Assembly: GCA_021234155.1 (NCBI GenBank)
Contig: JAJEKV010000002.1
Location: forward strand, 43,077,203-43,141,202
Reading direction: 5' to 3'
DNA length: 64,000 nucleotides
Source: Isoetes taiwanensis
Lineage: Eukaryota > Streptophyta > Lycopodiopsida > Isoetales > Isoetaceae
Both the position numbers and the translations under genes were made by a program. Shown piece after piece: positions 35,700 to 48,615 of this stretch (the stretch's first letter is position 1; every line of letters begins with the position of its first letter). The notes under the pieces are model-generated. The model was given only the letters and a program-made list of their open reading frames with translations. It made no database searches and had not been told where the DNA came from.

Positions 35700-36561
35700 T
35701 AAGACTAAGGCCGTATTGAACAACTTCTAGTATACTTTAGACATTCTAGACAACAAGAAATGCTAGAAATAGAGATGTGTAATTGTTCGAATTTCAGGGA
35801 GTATGGCTCCACTTCCATGAAGTCCTCTCTCCACGACCTTAATGAGCTTGGAGGCGAGGAACATTATCCTTCATCCTTGAAGTCGTTGTGCCATCTCACT
35901 AAGTCATACAGTTGGGGTGCCTCGGCACAAGCCTGACATCTCATAGACGTTCTTTCTGGCATAGGATACAACCTCATAATTGTCACACCCAAGAACTCTT
36001 CTCCCAACTTCATGTCGGCTACTGCATGATTAGGATCTGTGAAAATTATTACGCCCGTGCATATGGTTGACCACAACACTTTCGTGCAACAACGAGCAAA
36101 GTCTTCTCCGCGAGTTCCTCTCTTGAAATACCTTCATGTCGAGGGCATGCCTCGGGCTGCATCTTTGTCTTCAATGCACAACCAATTTATCGTTTAACTC
36201 CAGGCTTGGTGGTGTGGCGGCATTATCTCTGCGATGTACTCGGTGAGAGATGTCATTCTTTGGGCCAAAGAATAAATGACCCCTTTGACTCTTCAAAGTG
36301 TATCAATCTCGGGTTCAGGATAGGGCAGCAGCAGATCTCCATTGAAAATACTTTCTAGCGACCACGACCTTGAATCCTCGGTAGGGGGCAAATTATGATG
36401 ATAGTAAAGTCGTGGACTTTGCCCCCTAAACCTTTAATGCCATTGTATGACATGCAATTTAGCTCCATCCTGCAACAATAACATGAGAAAGTAGTGTTAT
36501 AAATTGCGGCGCGATCCGGTGGACCAAATCTTAAGTACGGAACAACAGGGGCATTTGACAT
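35700..36561 (-). pseudogene. Transposase-like C-terminal fragment, copy 2
   Basis: The counterpart of 13,629-14,445, with the same EEFLGVTIMRLYPMPERT and MELNCMSYNGIK segments but different breaks. For example, the frame is altered near 35,870 and 36,360, where copy 1 is open. The identity as an En/Spm-like fragment is tentative. Confidence 0.35.
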
Positions 36562-36585
36562 GAGAGTACATATTACCTTAAATTT

Positions 36586-36905
36586 GCTCGAGAAGATCGC
36601 CGCGGCGATTTTGGTGAGGTGAAACGTTTTGACCGATGATGAGCCTTTGAATTGCTGTTTTAGGATAAAACATCAATGAATCAACGTACCATTCCCCTTC
36701 ATAAAGAAACAGGCATCTAAACATGCACCGAAACAGGGTTGTAAACATGCATCTGAAGTGATTATGATCGGACAACTGAAGTGGCTAGACAAGATCGCCA
36801 CCGCGATCTTGCAGAGATGAAACTATGTGACCAGTGGTGAGCCTTTGAAATGCTGCTTCGGGATAAAACATCAATGAATCATGCCAATGTCCCCCTTCGT
36901 AAATA
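36586..36905. repeat. ~198-bp tandem repeat, copy 2
   Basis: Same two-unit arrangement as at 14,507-14,830, with units starting at 36,586 and 36,784. Confidence 0.8.
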
Positions 36906-37415
36906 AATCAAATGAATGCGCCCTTAACAAATGTTGTGGCAATTGGAGAAGTGTATAGCCAATTTTTGCATGAGGTGGGCAAACTACTCAATGTGTGCTT
37001 CAGATTCAATCGACAACTCCACAGATTCAATAGAGAACTCCACAGATATGCATACCAAATACATGCAAACAAATGGGCATCTTAACATGCATCTGAACAT
37101 GCATCTACACATGTATCTGAACAGGCAAACTGAAAATTGGTTCGAACAAGAAATACGCAGATATAGGAAATTGAATTGAACCTTTCGAATCGAGCAAAAA
37201 CTTCGCAAATCTGAGGTCGCCTGCTCTCCCAGGCCCAGCGCCCACAAAACAACAAGCAGCGCCCACAATCGACAACGGAGCGCCCACAAAATCACCATTG
37301 ATTCACTCTTAGTTGGCTTTCTGGGACTTAACCAAAATTTTTGGTTCCAGAACCTTCTCTCATCTATGTTGCCATCTGGCACTACCAATGGCTCATATTC
37401 CACTTTCGAAACTGC

Positions 37416-37424
37416 CTATAAAAA
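37416..37424 (+). promoter_or_regulatory. TATA box upstream of the coiled-coil ORF, copy 2
   Basis: CTATAAAAA, 87 bp before the ATG at 37,511, identical to the copy 1 arrangement. Confidence 0.55.
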
Positions 37425-37510
37425 CATTGGCTGAACAAACGCGAACCCTAAAGCTTCTGAAATTTCTCCGCTCTTTGTCTTCTGCCTCCCAATTTCTTCC
37501 ATCGATCGCC

Positions 37511-40491
37511 ATGGCTGCCTCTCCAGAGTTGCCCACCCTCTAAGCCACAACGTCTATTGATCCGGAGCTGTTTCAATCGGTTATCTTTTCCACTGCCACA
37601 GTTTGCGACCCTCTCGAAGGAGCCAATCGTGAAGTTGCTGAAAGGGCAGGGCTGCTTGAATTCTCTAAATAAGAACTCCCCCAATCCGGCTCAACTCTGG
37701 CAGTTTGTTGCACATCTGATCAAGACAAATGCGGGCTACCAGATGATGGTAGATAATACAAGAATCACTCTCAACCAAAGTCTCCTGATCCAGGTATTTC
37801 AATTACCTCGACGTACTCCTTCTTTGAATTGGGGCTGCTTTGCAGGATCATGATGTTACAGTTTATGGCCCAACTCCATATGCGGACACAACACATAAGC
37901 TCACAAATATTACAAAGCCCCATGAAGCTTTTGCTAAATTCTTGTGGCGAAAGTTCTATGGCTACTCCATAAAAAACACTCACATCAACAAACATTTCTT
38001 CCACACGGCCATTGCTGCTATTCATTCCACCAGTTTTGTTGATTGGCCACAAATCTTGTTCCAGCGTCTTCTCCATGAAGTGGACAAGCTCCGTCAATCT
38101 CCTGACTCCGGCATTGAATCTGCTATGGGTGCCCACTTCCAGGCAATTATTAACCAGTGCCTTCCGAAGCCCAGTCGCCTCTCAACCAGACATCTGGAGG
38201 CTACTTCTCAAGCTTCAAGTCACACGCCCTCTGTCATCCCTGCCATCAGGGAACTTCAAAAAGAAACCTCACGTCCACGCCCTAATGCACAACCGTCTCC
38301 ACGACAACCAGAACCACACCACACTCCAGTCATCAATGTTCCTTCCTCTCAATCCGCGCACATCGATGCTTCCACCTCTCAGCAAGTTTCTCAAACTTCC
38401 ACTCATATAGTTCAACCACCACCTTTGCCTCTTCAACCCATTGTTCCTCCATCTACTCATCGCGCTCTGTACCAATATGAACAAATTGTCGCAAGATGTA
38501 TGATCAAACTCCAGGAATCCCAAGAACAATTCATGAATGGCGTCAAGGAATATATGGATTCCATGGATGCTTGCACCATGATCTTCAGGCTGCCAATATT
38601 CAAATTCAGACTCTGGAAGAAAGCCTTCAGAGTAAACATGGAGCTTTGCTCTAAACCTGTGAGGCTCTCAAGAACGAGCAAGATACACGCGCCACACTGG
38701 AAGAACAGCAAGCCCAACTTCAGACCACTATCACGGACCTTCTGGCTCAGATAAAAAAAAAGACAAGGTTCTTGTTGACACTCAGGCTCTTTATACGGGA
38801 CTGCAAAATGAATACATTTGTCAACAACATGTCACCATGCAAGGTGAGATTCACATTTCAGCTTTAGAAGGCCAGCTTGTAGCAGTACAGACTCAGGTCA
38901 TAGCCTTGCAAACCCAGCTCACGGCAGCTCAGAAACAGAAGCTGGTAAATGATACGGAATTTGCCAGTCTTCAGTTGCAGGTCTCCACTCATGGCCCGTC
39001 ATCTTCACACGTCACTCATTCTCACAGAAAGATCAGGGACCAACTTCATCTTCTCACTGAGAAAGACAATAAGATTTATGATATGGAATACCAGCTACAG
39101 CAGGCCATTCAGTCCGCTGATAAAGCACACAATCAGCATGAGACTTACATCTCATTGGCTGTCCACATTCCAGGAGATTTTCTAAAACCCATGGGCTATC
39201 TGGATTATGTGCCAATGGTACTCTGCCAATGGCACCCTTCACGTTCTCTTACCAATAAGGATTTCCTCACCATCTGGTCTGATCTCTCAATTGAAGACAA
39301 AGATCTTTGTGCTCTCTTCACCTACTAGCTCATTCCTTGTGAAGATGCTGAATTCTTTATTTTTCGCCTAGTTCAACCAATGGCATATGTTCTGCGTGAC
39401 TATTATTTGACTGACACACAGGAAAAGTTTGATGACAGTCCACACCATACCTTTCAAGGTGACTCAAATGCCATATGGCTGTTACAGCTTAAGAACAAGT
39501 ATCTTCACAATCAGTCATGGGTCAATACACTTAAGGTCAAATACATGCCTGAGCTTGCTCATCATTTGCCCCTCTGGATTGCAGAAACGTTGCAGCAAGT
39601 CCGTAAGAACTTGCATGAAGAAATGGGGATCCAGTTTGCACAAATCTACTTACAGCACCTTGGTGATTTTAACAGCCTTCGTGCTTATCTGAATAGTGAG
39701 ACCATTCTGTTGAATGGGTTCCTCCTCTGTCAATACTCTTCTCTCATGTTACATTTGGGAGCGTTGGTGTCGGACCTTGGATCCGATCTCCTTCAAAATT
39801 CCGTGATGGGGCTCGATGGCCAGATGATGCAACCTCCTCCTCAGCACAACACTCTGTATGCGTCATTGGGAGCACCTCCACGCCGTCAATTCCTCACTTT
39901 GGATTGGCGCTTCTCCTTTTGGGCCAAGGCTCTAGCTGGTCTGCTTGATTGGACCCGGCTCATATCTCTGGATCTTCTATATGGCGGGGAAGGAGAAACT
40001 TTGGATCAAACTTCGAATTGGATCTACATTAGAATGAATCGGTTGGCGAGAACCCACACAATTTTGTAGCATGCTGCCACGTCTCCTGATCCGTCAGTTC
40101 ATCATCAAGCAGGATTCTCTGCAGCCCTGAAGTGCCTTTTGCAATGTTCCATTGCTCGAAAGTGCCCTATCTATTATTGTAATTCAAATGCCAATGTTGG
40201 TGCTTTTTGGCCTTCGGGCTTGCCTACTTATTGAATGCGGTACATCCCCGGAAGCCCAGGTGCTATTGAAGGCATGGCATAGTCGGGGTTTTTACGTTTG
40301 ATATGTCACCATCTATTGGGGTACACACACACTTGATCTTGTTGAAAAGATAAGCAAGGTCTCATCCAAAAATATCACACTGAGGCACGTTCTTATAGCA
40401 GACAGGATGATTTTGACAAAGTTCCTGGTTTCCCTCCTTCAGAGTCTATTCCTGCTTTTCTCTCCTTCGAGCGTTCTTTGGTGGGGAAAAG
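37511..40491 (+). pseudogene. ~990-codon unrecognised coiled-coil ORF, copy 2
   Basis: The better preserved version of the reading frame at 15,424-18,395. A 304-codon stretch (37,840-38,754) covers the helical part and the Pro/Gln-rich linker without break and retains the segment deleted in copy 1 near 15,950. A second open part (38,837-39,328) holds the Gln-rich coiled coil with repeated QTQ/QLQ heptads. A third (39,380-40,069) holds the C-terminal region. Breaks are TAA at 37,541, a shift near 37,665, a shift near 38,575 and a TAG at 39,326. No known enzymatic domain is visible. It ends at a purine tract and LTR. Confidence 0.5.
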
Positions 40492-40732
40492 TGTTAGTCC
40501 TGTGCAGTCAGGCACAGAACTATTGTTGAATTCCATGCAGGGCAGAGCCAAGGGACCAGGTGAAGCGTGGGTAGCGGACCCAACCCCTCCCTCCCGAGAA
40601 GACCACGTAGAAGTCCACGCCCCCGTCAAAGAAGAGAGTCAGGCAAGACAAATGATGGCCTCCGGGGAGTTCGTTGTTTTATTTCTTGGTGATTGTCTTG
40701 CAGATAAACCGTGGATCTACCCATTCGTATCA
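40492..40732 (+). mobile_element. ~241-bp LTR with flanking polypurine tract and PBS, copy 2
   Basis: It starts TGTTAG after GGTGGGGAAAAG and ends CATTCGTATCA. TGGTATCAAAGC follows at 40,736-40,747. It differs from copy 1 mainly at CAG/CTG sites, for example CCTGTGCAGTCAGG here against CCCTGTGCGGCCG there. Confidence 0.5.
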
Positions 40733-40735
40733 AAT

Positions 40736-40747
40736 TGGTATCAAAGC
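40736..40747 (+). promoter_or_regulatory. Primer-binding site, tRNA-iMet type, copy 2
   Basis: TGGTATCAAAGC, the same as at 18,643. Confidence 0.7.
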
Positions 40748-41299
40748 ACGGTTCTAGTTTCTTTAGGAACTATGGAATAAAGATTCATATTTTTGAACTC
40801 TAGAACCCTGGAAGATTAATTTACAAGTTATGAAGAATAGATTGCATCCAGCCAACCAGTAAGAAATTACTTCCTTGAATTAAGCACTATTTTTTCTGGA
40901 GCAGATAATAATTTTCGGTCTCTTCAGAAATGTGTGGATGAAGTTAGAATTCTTGTGAGAATTTTTAATTAAGTAGAGCTTAGAATTGAGAAGCTGAGTA
41001 GCTAGAAAAGAAGATCTGAGATTCCTTTAAAAATTTGCAGTCAAAATCGAACCCGGCTAACTTTACTGCAATATCTCCTGTTCAGTTTACATTAAGCTTA
41101 CCCGTGTTAATGGATTTATTTACTGAAGAAACAGGTGCTAATTAAAAATTAAAGGCGCGTGCCGACATAATCAAGAATGAAAGTTAGAGAAGGATTTTCT
41201 TGATGGATTTGCTTATAAAGGATCTGAGAAAGAATCTCTAAGAAGAAATACCTCAAAAAGGGAAAACATGAAGTTGCCAAAGAAAATGGATAAATAGAA

Positions 41300-44200
41300 T
41301 AGAATAGAATAGGTTTTTTTAGCGCCCACGGAGACCAATTGGCCTATGGGACCCAAACAAAAAAGAGAGCATAAGCGTATGCGGCGAGGATTAAAAACCC
41401 CGCCAGAAGAGTTTTCGAGGGAAAAACCTTAGCGATAATAAGCATCTTTGGCACATATTACAATTGCATAGGGCAGTTCAATACCGTCCGTAGGACACAA
41501 GCGAGTCCATGCATCCATAACCTCCTGGAGGTATGACCCCAACAAACCCGCGATGCCGTAGTCAATAACCGATGCAGCGGTGGCGGGCACTAATAATCGA
41601 ACATATATCGGCTCGGATATGGGCAAATCTTTGGGCGAATCTGGAGGGCATGACATTCATCCTCAATGGCGCCCTAGTGGCAACAGCGGCAAAGCCTTTG
41701 CTCTCGTGCTTCGAGCCCAGCGCCTGTTTCAATCGCGGGCGATGTGCACCGTCACGAATGGAAGCTATAAGTCTGCGCTTCTTCATGGGCAAGCTGGGTG
41801 TACAAATGCTTGGTGTGGGCATCTTGTGAGCCTAGGATTGACTTTGACTGATAGTATGCCCTTAACGTCGTCGAGCCTCTGCATCGAGCTTGCGAAGGAA
41901 AGTAACATCTAGATGCAGTTTAAGTGCCTCCGCGATCTTTCTTTGTCGACACGGGCGCATCTGTTTGCTGCACACCCAGCGTGAGAACCAGCGGCTTGCT
42001 TGTCTTTCCAGCGAGATTTAGGCGTTGGGGACCCATCGCCGTCGTGGGCAAAGCAAAGGTGTGGCAAGCGTGTATCGACCATCGCGACCACCTTTTGGAA
42101 ATAAGCGATATGGCATTCCAATGCAGCCCGTTGAAGGGTAGAAAGCTTGTCTCACGGAGTAGGATGCAGTGCGGGCTGTGGACTTCACCCCGGGGCCCGT
42201 GCCAAGAAGGCCATACGCACCTACCGAGGTCATTCCAGGTGTTGAGGGATATCGCCGGACCCACATGCGCCATACAAAGGACCGGCTCAACCAATGCCCA
42301 AAACAAATGTGATTGGTGGCCCCGGGCATACAACTAACGCCTTGTAGGTATCATTTGTTCACGCATGGCATATAGTCAACCAATTTCCAACCCGTGAGAA
42401 GTGACCCCATACAACCTGATAAGCCGCATCCCAATGGGTGGTAGTTGAGAACTTCGATCCCCAAGTACTTGTATCCCGGAGCCACCTCTACCTCTTGCCC
42501 TGGTAAGTGAATGTGGGGAGCCTTGGGCGGCCGGGATGATGCAACTAGCGACACCCTAGTTTTGGCCAAGTTAACTTCGCATGCCGGTGAATTGGCAAAA
42601 GTGTCAAGAGCATCTAGGTGGCGTTGCATGTCCTGCGGGTATAGGCAAGGAGGTTGACATCGTCGGCATATATGATTTCTGCGGATTGTGTGATGCATGA
42701 GATGTGCGCCCGCACCTCCATGCTCGAGAGATCAATCTTCCAACTGATCAATGTATAGGCTAAAGAGTGTGGGGAGAGGGGCAACCACGGCGCACTCAAT
42801 GCTCCGATTCACCGTGTTTGCCGATGTGATATGGCTGAGCATGCCTCATTATAGCCTATATCTTGCATTCGCAAGTCGGGGGTCCCCACTGCGCGCGATC
42901 TGTCCCATAGCTTGTCGGCGGGGTGCGTCGGTCGAAAGCTTTTGCAAAATCCGCGAAACAACGAACAGGAGTTCTGCCGTGATTCACTGCTATCTTCAAT
43001 CAATGTGCGCAGAGTGAAGATATGATCCATGGTGGAATATGCGGGCGGAAACACGCACATTGTGTAAGAGCTCGCACCTCCGTTTCCTCCCCCCATATTG
43101 TCACCCATTTGCTCAAGACCAACCAAGCGGTTTTGCAAAGAGAGAGTGACCATAATAGTACTCATTAGTTGTAGGGCATTGAGGGTCCCCTGCTTTGTAT
43201 ATGGGCACTACTCTACTAGTGGCCATTGTGGAGGGAAGCCTTCGCACAATGCTTTATTGAACAATGCCGTGAGGACATGCACCAGTGGAGGTCCAGCCCA
43301 TTTGAAGTTACTTTGCATGCCATCTAAATCTGCGCCTTCCCATTAGCTGGGTGTAGGCCCATGATGACATCCCCCTCTGTGATAACCAGAGCCATGCCCA
43401 TCTGTGGAGGGACTGGTGTCCGGCCCCCGAGCGGGTCATAAAGCTGTTGCAAGTACTGTACCCATTGCTCCGAGGTGATGTTCCCTGTGCTGTGCAGGCT
43501 TGCTCAAGACCCTTCTCGAGAATGTCACGGGGTGCGGTCGGGGAGACCAAACATCATTCTTCGCGATGCTCTGCGAGGTACCTGGCCTTCTTGTTCTTGA
43601 GAAAGGGCGGTATTGGCCCGGCGGCGCTGTGGGGGAGGTGGGATCGATGACTTGCCGAAGTGTCGCGTTTGAGCTCTCGACACTCATCATCAAACCATGC
43701 ATTTGCGGGGAAGGTGGTAGTGCTTGAGGTTAGCCCGTGGCGGCCTCTCCCAAAGCATCTTTTTAATTTGTCGAGAAGCGGGTGAATCGGTGGCGGTGCT
43801 CTTGAAGTGTGGGGAGTTGCAGCAGTCCCTTCAGATCATGCTCAAGCAGCTGGGCATAGGTCCCTGCGGTCATAGTCGTAGCGGTGGGGCACCCGGTGTG
43901 TTGAGGCTGATAGATGCGGGGAGCCTCCCAATGGAGATGCATGAGCAGGGCCGGTGGTCGAGTCTACTTCCTGCGTCAGTGTAATGCGTCCCAATGGAAA
44001 AATGAGTAACCGGTGCGGATCCCATTCCTCAACCAGCCGGATAATCCACCACACTAGAGCCGCCCCCTTGGTTCTCACGTCTACAAGTGCAGCAGCTGGA
44101 AGACGGCCATTGTGCCAACCCATTACAAATAACCAGGTCAAAGATACTACCCGGCAACAACAAGCGCACGCCATAGCGCGAAATATGGCTTTCGTCGATA

Positions 44201-45991
44201 TCCTTGACCAAGCCACCTCCTGGGGGTTCAAGCGCAAGGCGTCCTGCGCCGGGGGCTCAAATTTTGAAACACCTTTCGGCTCCTGTCGTGCATTGAAATT
44301 AAGCCAAACAACATAACCTTATTTGTTTGTCTTCTTTGTATGTCATCATATAGATCGACATAGGGCTCAATCGATCCACATCGAATAGGTGTTATAAAAG
44401 TTGCTCTCGGCATGTGGAAAGTAGCATCTTTGCTATGAGGAGAGTGTAAAGCATGCTTGTCATCTTTGCCGCAGCGCACCCACAAATAGCGATCGTGCCA
44501 ATGCGTTTTTTGTGCAAGGCCGAGTGCCTCAAGGTTGCATGGTAGTAGCGAGCAACCCCGCCATGGCCTCAGCGGCACGTGCACTCGTTGAACATCGAGA
44601 AATGCGGAATAGCACGGGAGGTTCGGTGATGCATTGCCTGCATGCTCCCATGTTTCCATGAGGAAAATGAGATCCATATACGGTGCAATAGAGTTGAGAC
44701 TCGCCTTTTCTGCCGAGGGAAGCCCCAGTTCCAAGACACCATCCGGGAGGCACACGGGGCCCTACCGGTTGGCATTCGATGTGGACGCCGATGATCCGCC
44801 TTATTGCGTGGGGAGAAGTGTACCGAGCATCACGAGCGTATGCAGCAAAGAGGTGCGCTGGGGGTAATCGGGCAGCAGCAAAGAAGAAGAAGAAATAGGA
44901 GTGGCGTGCTGCTTTGACGACGCATCGGCGAATCTCAAAGCCAGCGCCTACCGAAAATACTGCTTGCCCCTCGACAAGGCTCGCATGACCCCCACGACGA
45001 CGCCCGACCGGGCCACCGCCACGTATAGACTCCCCGCTGTACCGGGTGATCCTGGAGTCGACATACAGCAGTCCCCTGGGGCTTGCCTACTCGACACGTA
45101 GATGGCCTCACGTGACTGCAGAGATGTCCGGCTTAATCATGGAAGGTGACAACGCCAAGCAGCGATCCGGCGGCGCTTTTGAGTCCTAAGGCGCTTTGCT
45201 CTAGCAATGTGTACCGTAGTCGGAAATGCCATTGAGATAGGATCTCATCCAGACGCGCTTTGGTGAGATCTTTCTCCTGCCTCCTCAGAAAGTCCACGCA
45301 CCACCACATTATGGCGTCGGCTCTGCTCCTGGCGCTCTCAGCGAGTCGAGGGGCAACATTAAATTTGTCCCGGCCGGTGGCGCTGTTGCGGAGTGTGTGG
45401 GCTGCTCCTGGCCGAGGCGGTGTGGTGTGCGAGATGGAGAAGGTAGTGTCTGCCTGCTTGTTTGGCGACCTGTGGGTTGTGGGGCACGTGCGCTTGGCTG
45501 TCCCTATGTTGCGGCCTCTGCTGTATGGAGTCGGGAGCCTAGCTCCTGTTGGAATCTCTGCTGCTTGGCCAACTCATTTCATGCGATTAAGGTAGGTGTT
45601 CATGGACCTCAGCATGGAGGCGGCTGCCTTCTTTGGGCAATGGTTGCTTTGAGCTCCTGAATCTCGATCTTGTGTCTCACCCCTGCTCTGGGGTTCTTAG
45701 CTCTGCGCAGGTCCGCTTCGGCGATGGCTTCGGGCGTTTACGTATCGCGGTGGCATACCCCTCGACCGACTTGGCGGAAATAGTTGCCACTGTATCCTGC
45801 TCAACACCCTGTTTGTCGCATGCCATAGTCTCCATGATGATGAGGAGGGAATCCACGCGAGCTCCCAAGTCGGCAAGGCCTTGCTTATCTTGTTGCCTCT
45901 CAAAGTGGGCCAAGCGAAGCCCGTCTTCTAACTGCTGCATGCGGGTCTCCATCTCTGTAACCCGTTGCCTTTCCGCTGCCAACTGTCTTTT
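41300..45991 (-). mobile_element. 5'-truncated LINE, copy 2
   Basis: Counterpart of 19,209-24,075. YADD (42,659-42,670) and LYIDQLE-type blocks are recognisable, but the RPGHST and VDFAKAFD blocks intact in copy 1 are disrupted here. The ORF1 part is better here: 45,982-45,677 encodes a coiled-coil segment (RVTEMETRMQQLEDGL), and the frame continues to the insertion edge, so the element is truncated within ORF1. A probable target duplication is GATAAATAGAA (41,289) against GATAAAGAA (45,992). Confidence 0.85.
45677..45982 (-). pseudogene. LINE ORF1 coiled-coil fragment
   Basis: A 101-codon minus-strand frame rich in Glu, Gln, Arg and Leu with heptad spacing, at the 5' edge of the LINE. LINE ORF1 proteins bind RNA and trimerise through such coiled coils. 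No RNA-binding domain or zinc knuckle is seen in the fragment. Copy 1 carries the same sequence with frame breaks around 23,843-24,025. Confidence 0.5.
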
Positions 45992-46551
45992 GATAAAGAA
46001 AGCATGGAGCAGTACATAGCTACCACATCTTATTTTTATTCTAATATGTTATAAGCCATATGTTTTGTTTGCAGGTACCCAAAAAATTCCAAAAATTCTT
46101 AAGCTAATCTCTGAAGCCTAAACCTTAAATGTGGATTGTTGCTAGATTTAACAGTCTAGTGGTTTTGCTGAGTTGTCTTTTTTCTCCAAATCAAAAACTC
46201 AAACTTTGAATATTTGTGCTAAGTTGCCTTAGAGGATTCTAATGTGTTTTTCTCTTAATTCCTTCCATTTTTTAAAGCTAAAATTCTGTTATTAAGAATG
46301 TTGATCTCCTTAAAAACTTTGTTCATTTGGATCTTTTAGGTTAATATCTTTTCAGACAACTATTATGACTGCAGCATAAAAGTTAGTCTTCTAAACTTTT
46401 AGCCTTAAAGGCTGGAAATTTTTTTAGCCTAAAGGGCTGGACTTGTTTATTTCCGATTGTGGATTCAATCAGGGTTGCAACCATGGACTTGGTTGTGTTA
46501 ATTTTTCAGTAAATTCCGTGATCGAGGACGATCAATTTGGGGAAGGGGAAT

Positions 46552-47308
46552 TGGAGGCCAAAACCTTGAATATGATATCTAAGCAATATTATCTAGGGAT
46601 TATTTAATGTGTAGGACCTTTACAGAAAAGGTAGACTTTCAAACAAATAGACCAAGACTTTTATAAGCTATTATAAAGCGGGCCTTTATGGTATTTTAAG
46701 GCAAAGGTAACCCACCCTTAATCAAAAGGAGTCATCGAACCTTTTCTATAGAAAAAGGCAACATGATCTATTATATAAGGGCTTGCTACACCGGATAGAT
46801 GGCATCAAACTAGGATAAAGAGATGGACATCTTCGGTCAGCTACCACCGGCCAGCACTTGCGGACAACAACTGATTTGACGACCTGCGACCTATTTCGAT
46901 CCAGCTCCGATGGACCCGGATCTTGCTCCCTCACGATTGTTTTCGACCTCTTGGTGACCTTGATTCTTAAACCCATCCTCTATACTTCTGAAATATTGGT
47001 AAAAGCTTTCTTGTATTAAGGATTGACAGAACTGGTCCTTTTTGAAATCTTGAATTCGTACCTAAGTCTATTCTTAAACCTAGCCCTTTCCTTAAATTCA
47101 TGCATTTGCTAGAGTGGATCTCCAGTGGTTAAATTAGATATTCCCTTAAACCTTTTCTTCTTCCAACATTCAGTCTTTCTCGAATATTCTCTTTCTCAGG
47201 ATAGCCCGATTGGGTGGTGAGATTTGCCTTTAAAGGGTGGATTTACCTTTGTTTGTTTTTCTTGATGATTGTTTTGCAGATAAAGCCTGGAACTACCCAT
47301 TCGTATCA
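46552..47308 (+). mobile_element. Candidate 3' LTR, copy 2
   Basis: Counterpart of 24,635-25,392, preceded by the purine tract 46,539-46,550 and ending CATTCGTATCA. The U5-like end again resembles that of the short LTR at 40,492-40,732. Confidence 0.4.
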
Positions 47309-48104
47309 ATTTCTATAATCCATTCGTCATGGACCATTCCCCTCCCTTTTGACCCTATCATCGAAGCTACGTTTCATTCCAGTCCATCCCTTCTCAAAGT
47401 GGATCACCCACGTCATCATTTACCTGGAAGTTCCATATACTTGCAAACTCATGAAATAATTATGGGTATTATTGTACTCTCATATTATTGTAACATATAT
47501 CTATTGTACCTCCAAACAATGTTTTAAGAGATAAACAACTGAAGAACAAGATCATTTTGTATTGTATTTCAAGTACAATAGATATGGAAGCACAAATTAG
47601 CCGCCCAACTGGATCCACTCGGTTATGACAAATCTTCAACTGACTTAACTTGCTCATACTTTGTGTAGCTTTCATTCAAGGAATTGTTCAAAGGAAGAGT
47701 TACTCTGGAAGCGCAGAAGATTGTGCGTCTTTTAGGGTTTGGATATTCCTCCTGCAGTTGTCCTCGAGGATCAAGCTAGAATTGCTAAGTCCTACCATTG
47801 CTCTTAAGCTTGCTCCCCTTGCATTGCTGATTGATATTTCAGTTTCATCTGAGTGTTTTGTCTTATGCATAGGCTGGTGGTTCTACTCAGTGGATCATAA
47901 TTATCCTCTGAGATTTTATTCCCGCCTGTGCATTTGTATTTGGCTTTTGGCTTGAAGTTTCAATTAAGTTTGACGTCCTTCAAAAAAAGGGGGAGGGGGG
48001 GCGTGTGCCGTGCCTTCTTTTTTTGAAGCTTCCTTTCTTATAGTTGGCCCCTTTAAGATTAAAAAGCCCTTTCCTTATATAAAAGTTCGATGCCTTTTAA
48101 CATT
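47309..48104 (+). other. Unassigned stretch ending in an A-tract, copy 2
   Basis: As for 25,393-26,204. The A-tract is A7 followed by a G-rich run (47,982-48,001). Confidence 0.3.
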
Positions 48105-48615
48105 TAATAGGTGGCCTTTCCTACAAATATTTGGGAGTGGAGTTTTCTTCTACTATGCACTGGGACACTTCCATCCGGCTAAGGGCGACAACTGGCTGGA
48201 AGACACTATATGCAATTCAGAACAGCAGTCACAGAGTGGAGCTGTATGATTGGGCCCATCACTCGCACTTCTTTAAGGTCTTAGTGGACCTTGTCCTTTT
48301 ATACGAGAAGCATTAGGGATGAAGTCCACGGTCCTATACCAAATTCTGTTGCGGGAGACGGGTTTTTTTGCCTCTTTAGAGGGCGGTCCTTGATCGCCAC
48401 ATCGCCTACTTTTTGAAGGTGGTCAATGTGGACAATGCTCATCCCCCTAAGCTAATGGGGCTGTAGCGCCTCAAGGCCTGTTGAGAAAAATAAGAGTTGG
48501 ATAGATGGAATGTGCAAGAGCACCGGTGGATATAGGTGCAAATAGAGGCAGATCACCGTAGCTTTTTTGCGCCAGCGAAGAACCCACTAAGCACCCAGTG
48601 CTGAAAGCTTAAAAA
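48105..48615 (+). pseudogene. LINE C-terminal fragment, plus strand, copy 2
   Basis: Nearly identical to 26,205-26,710 and of the same family as the large minus-strand LINE. It begins near the YKYLGVEF block and ends within the C-terminal region. Confidence 0.75.
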
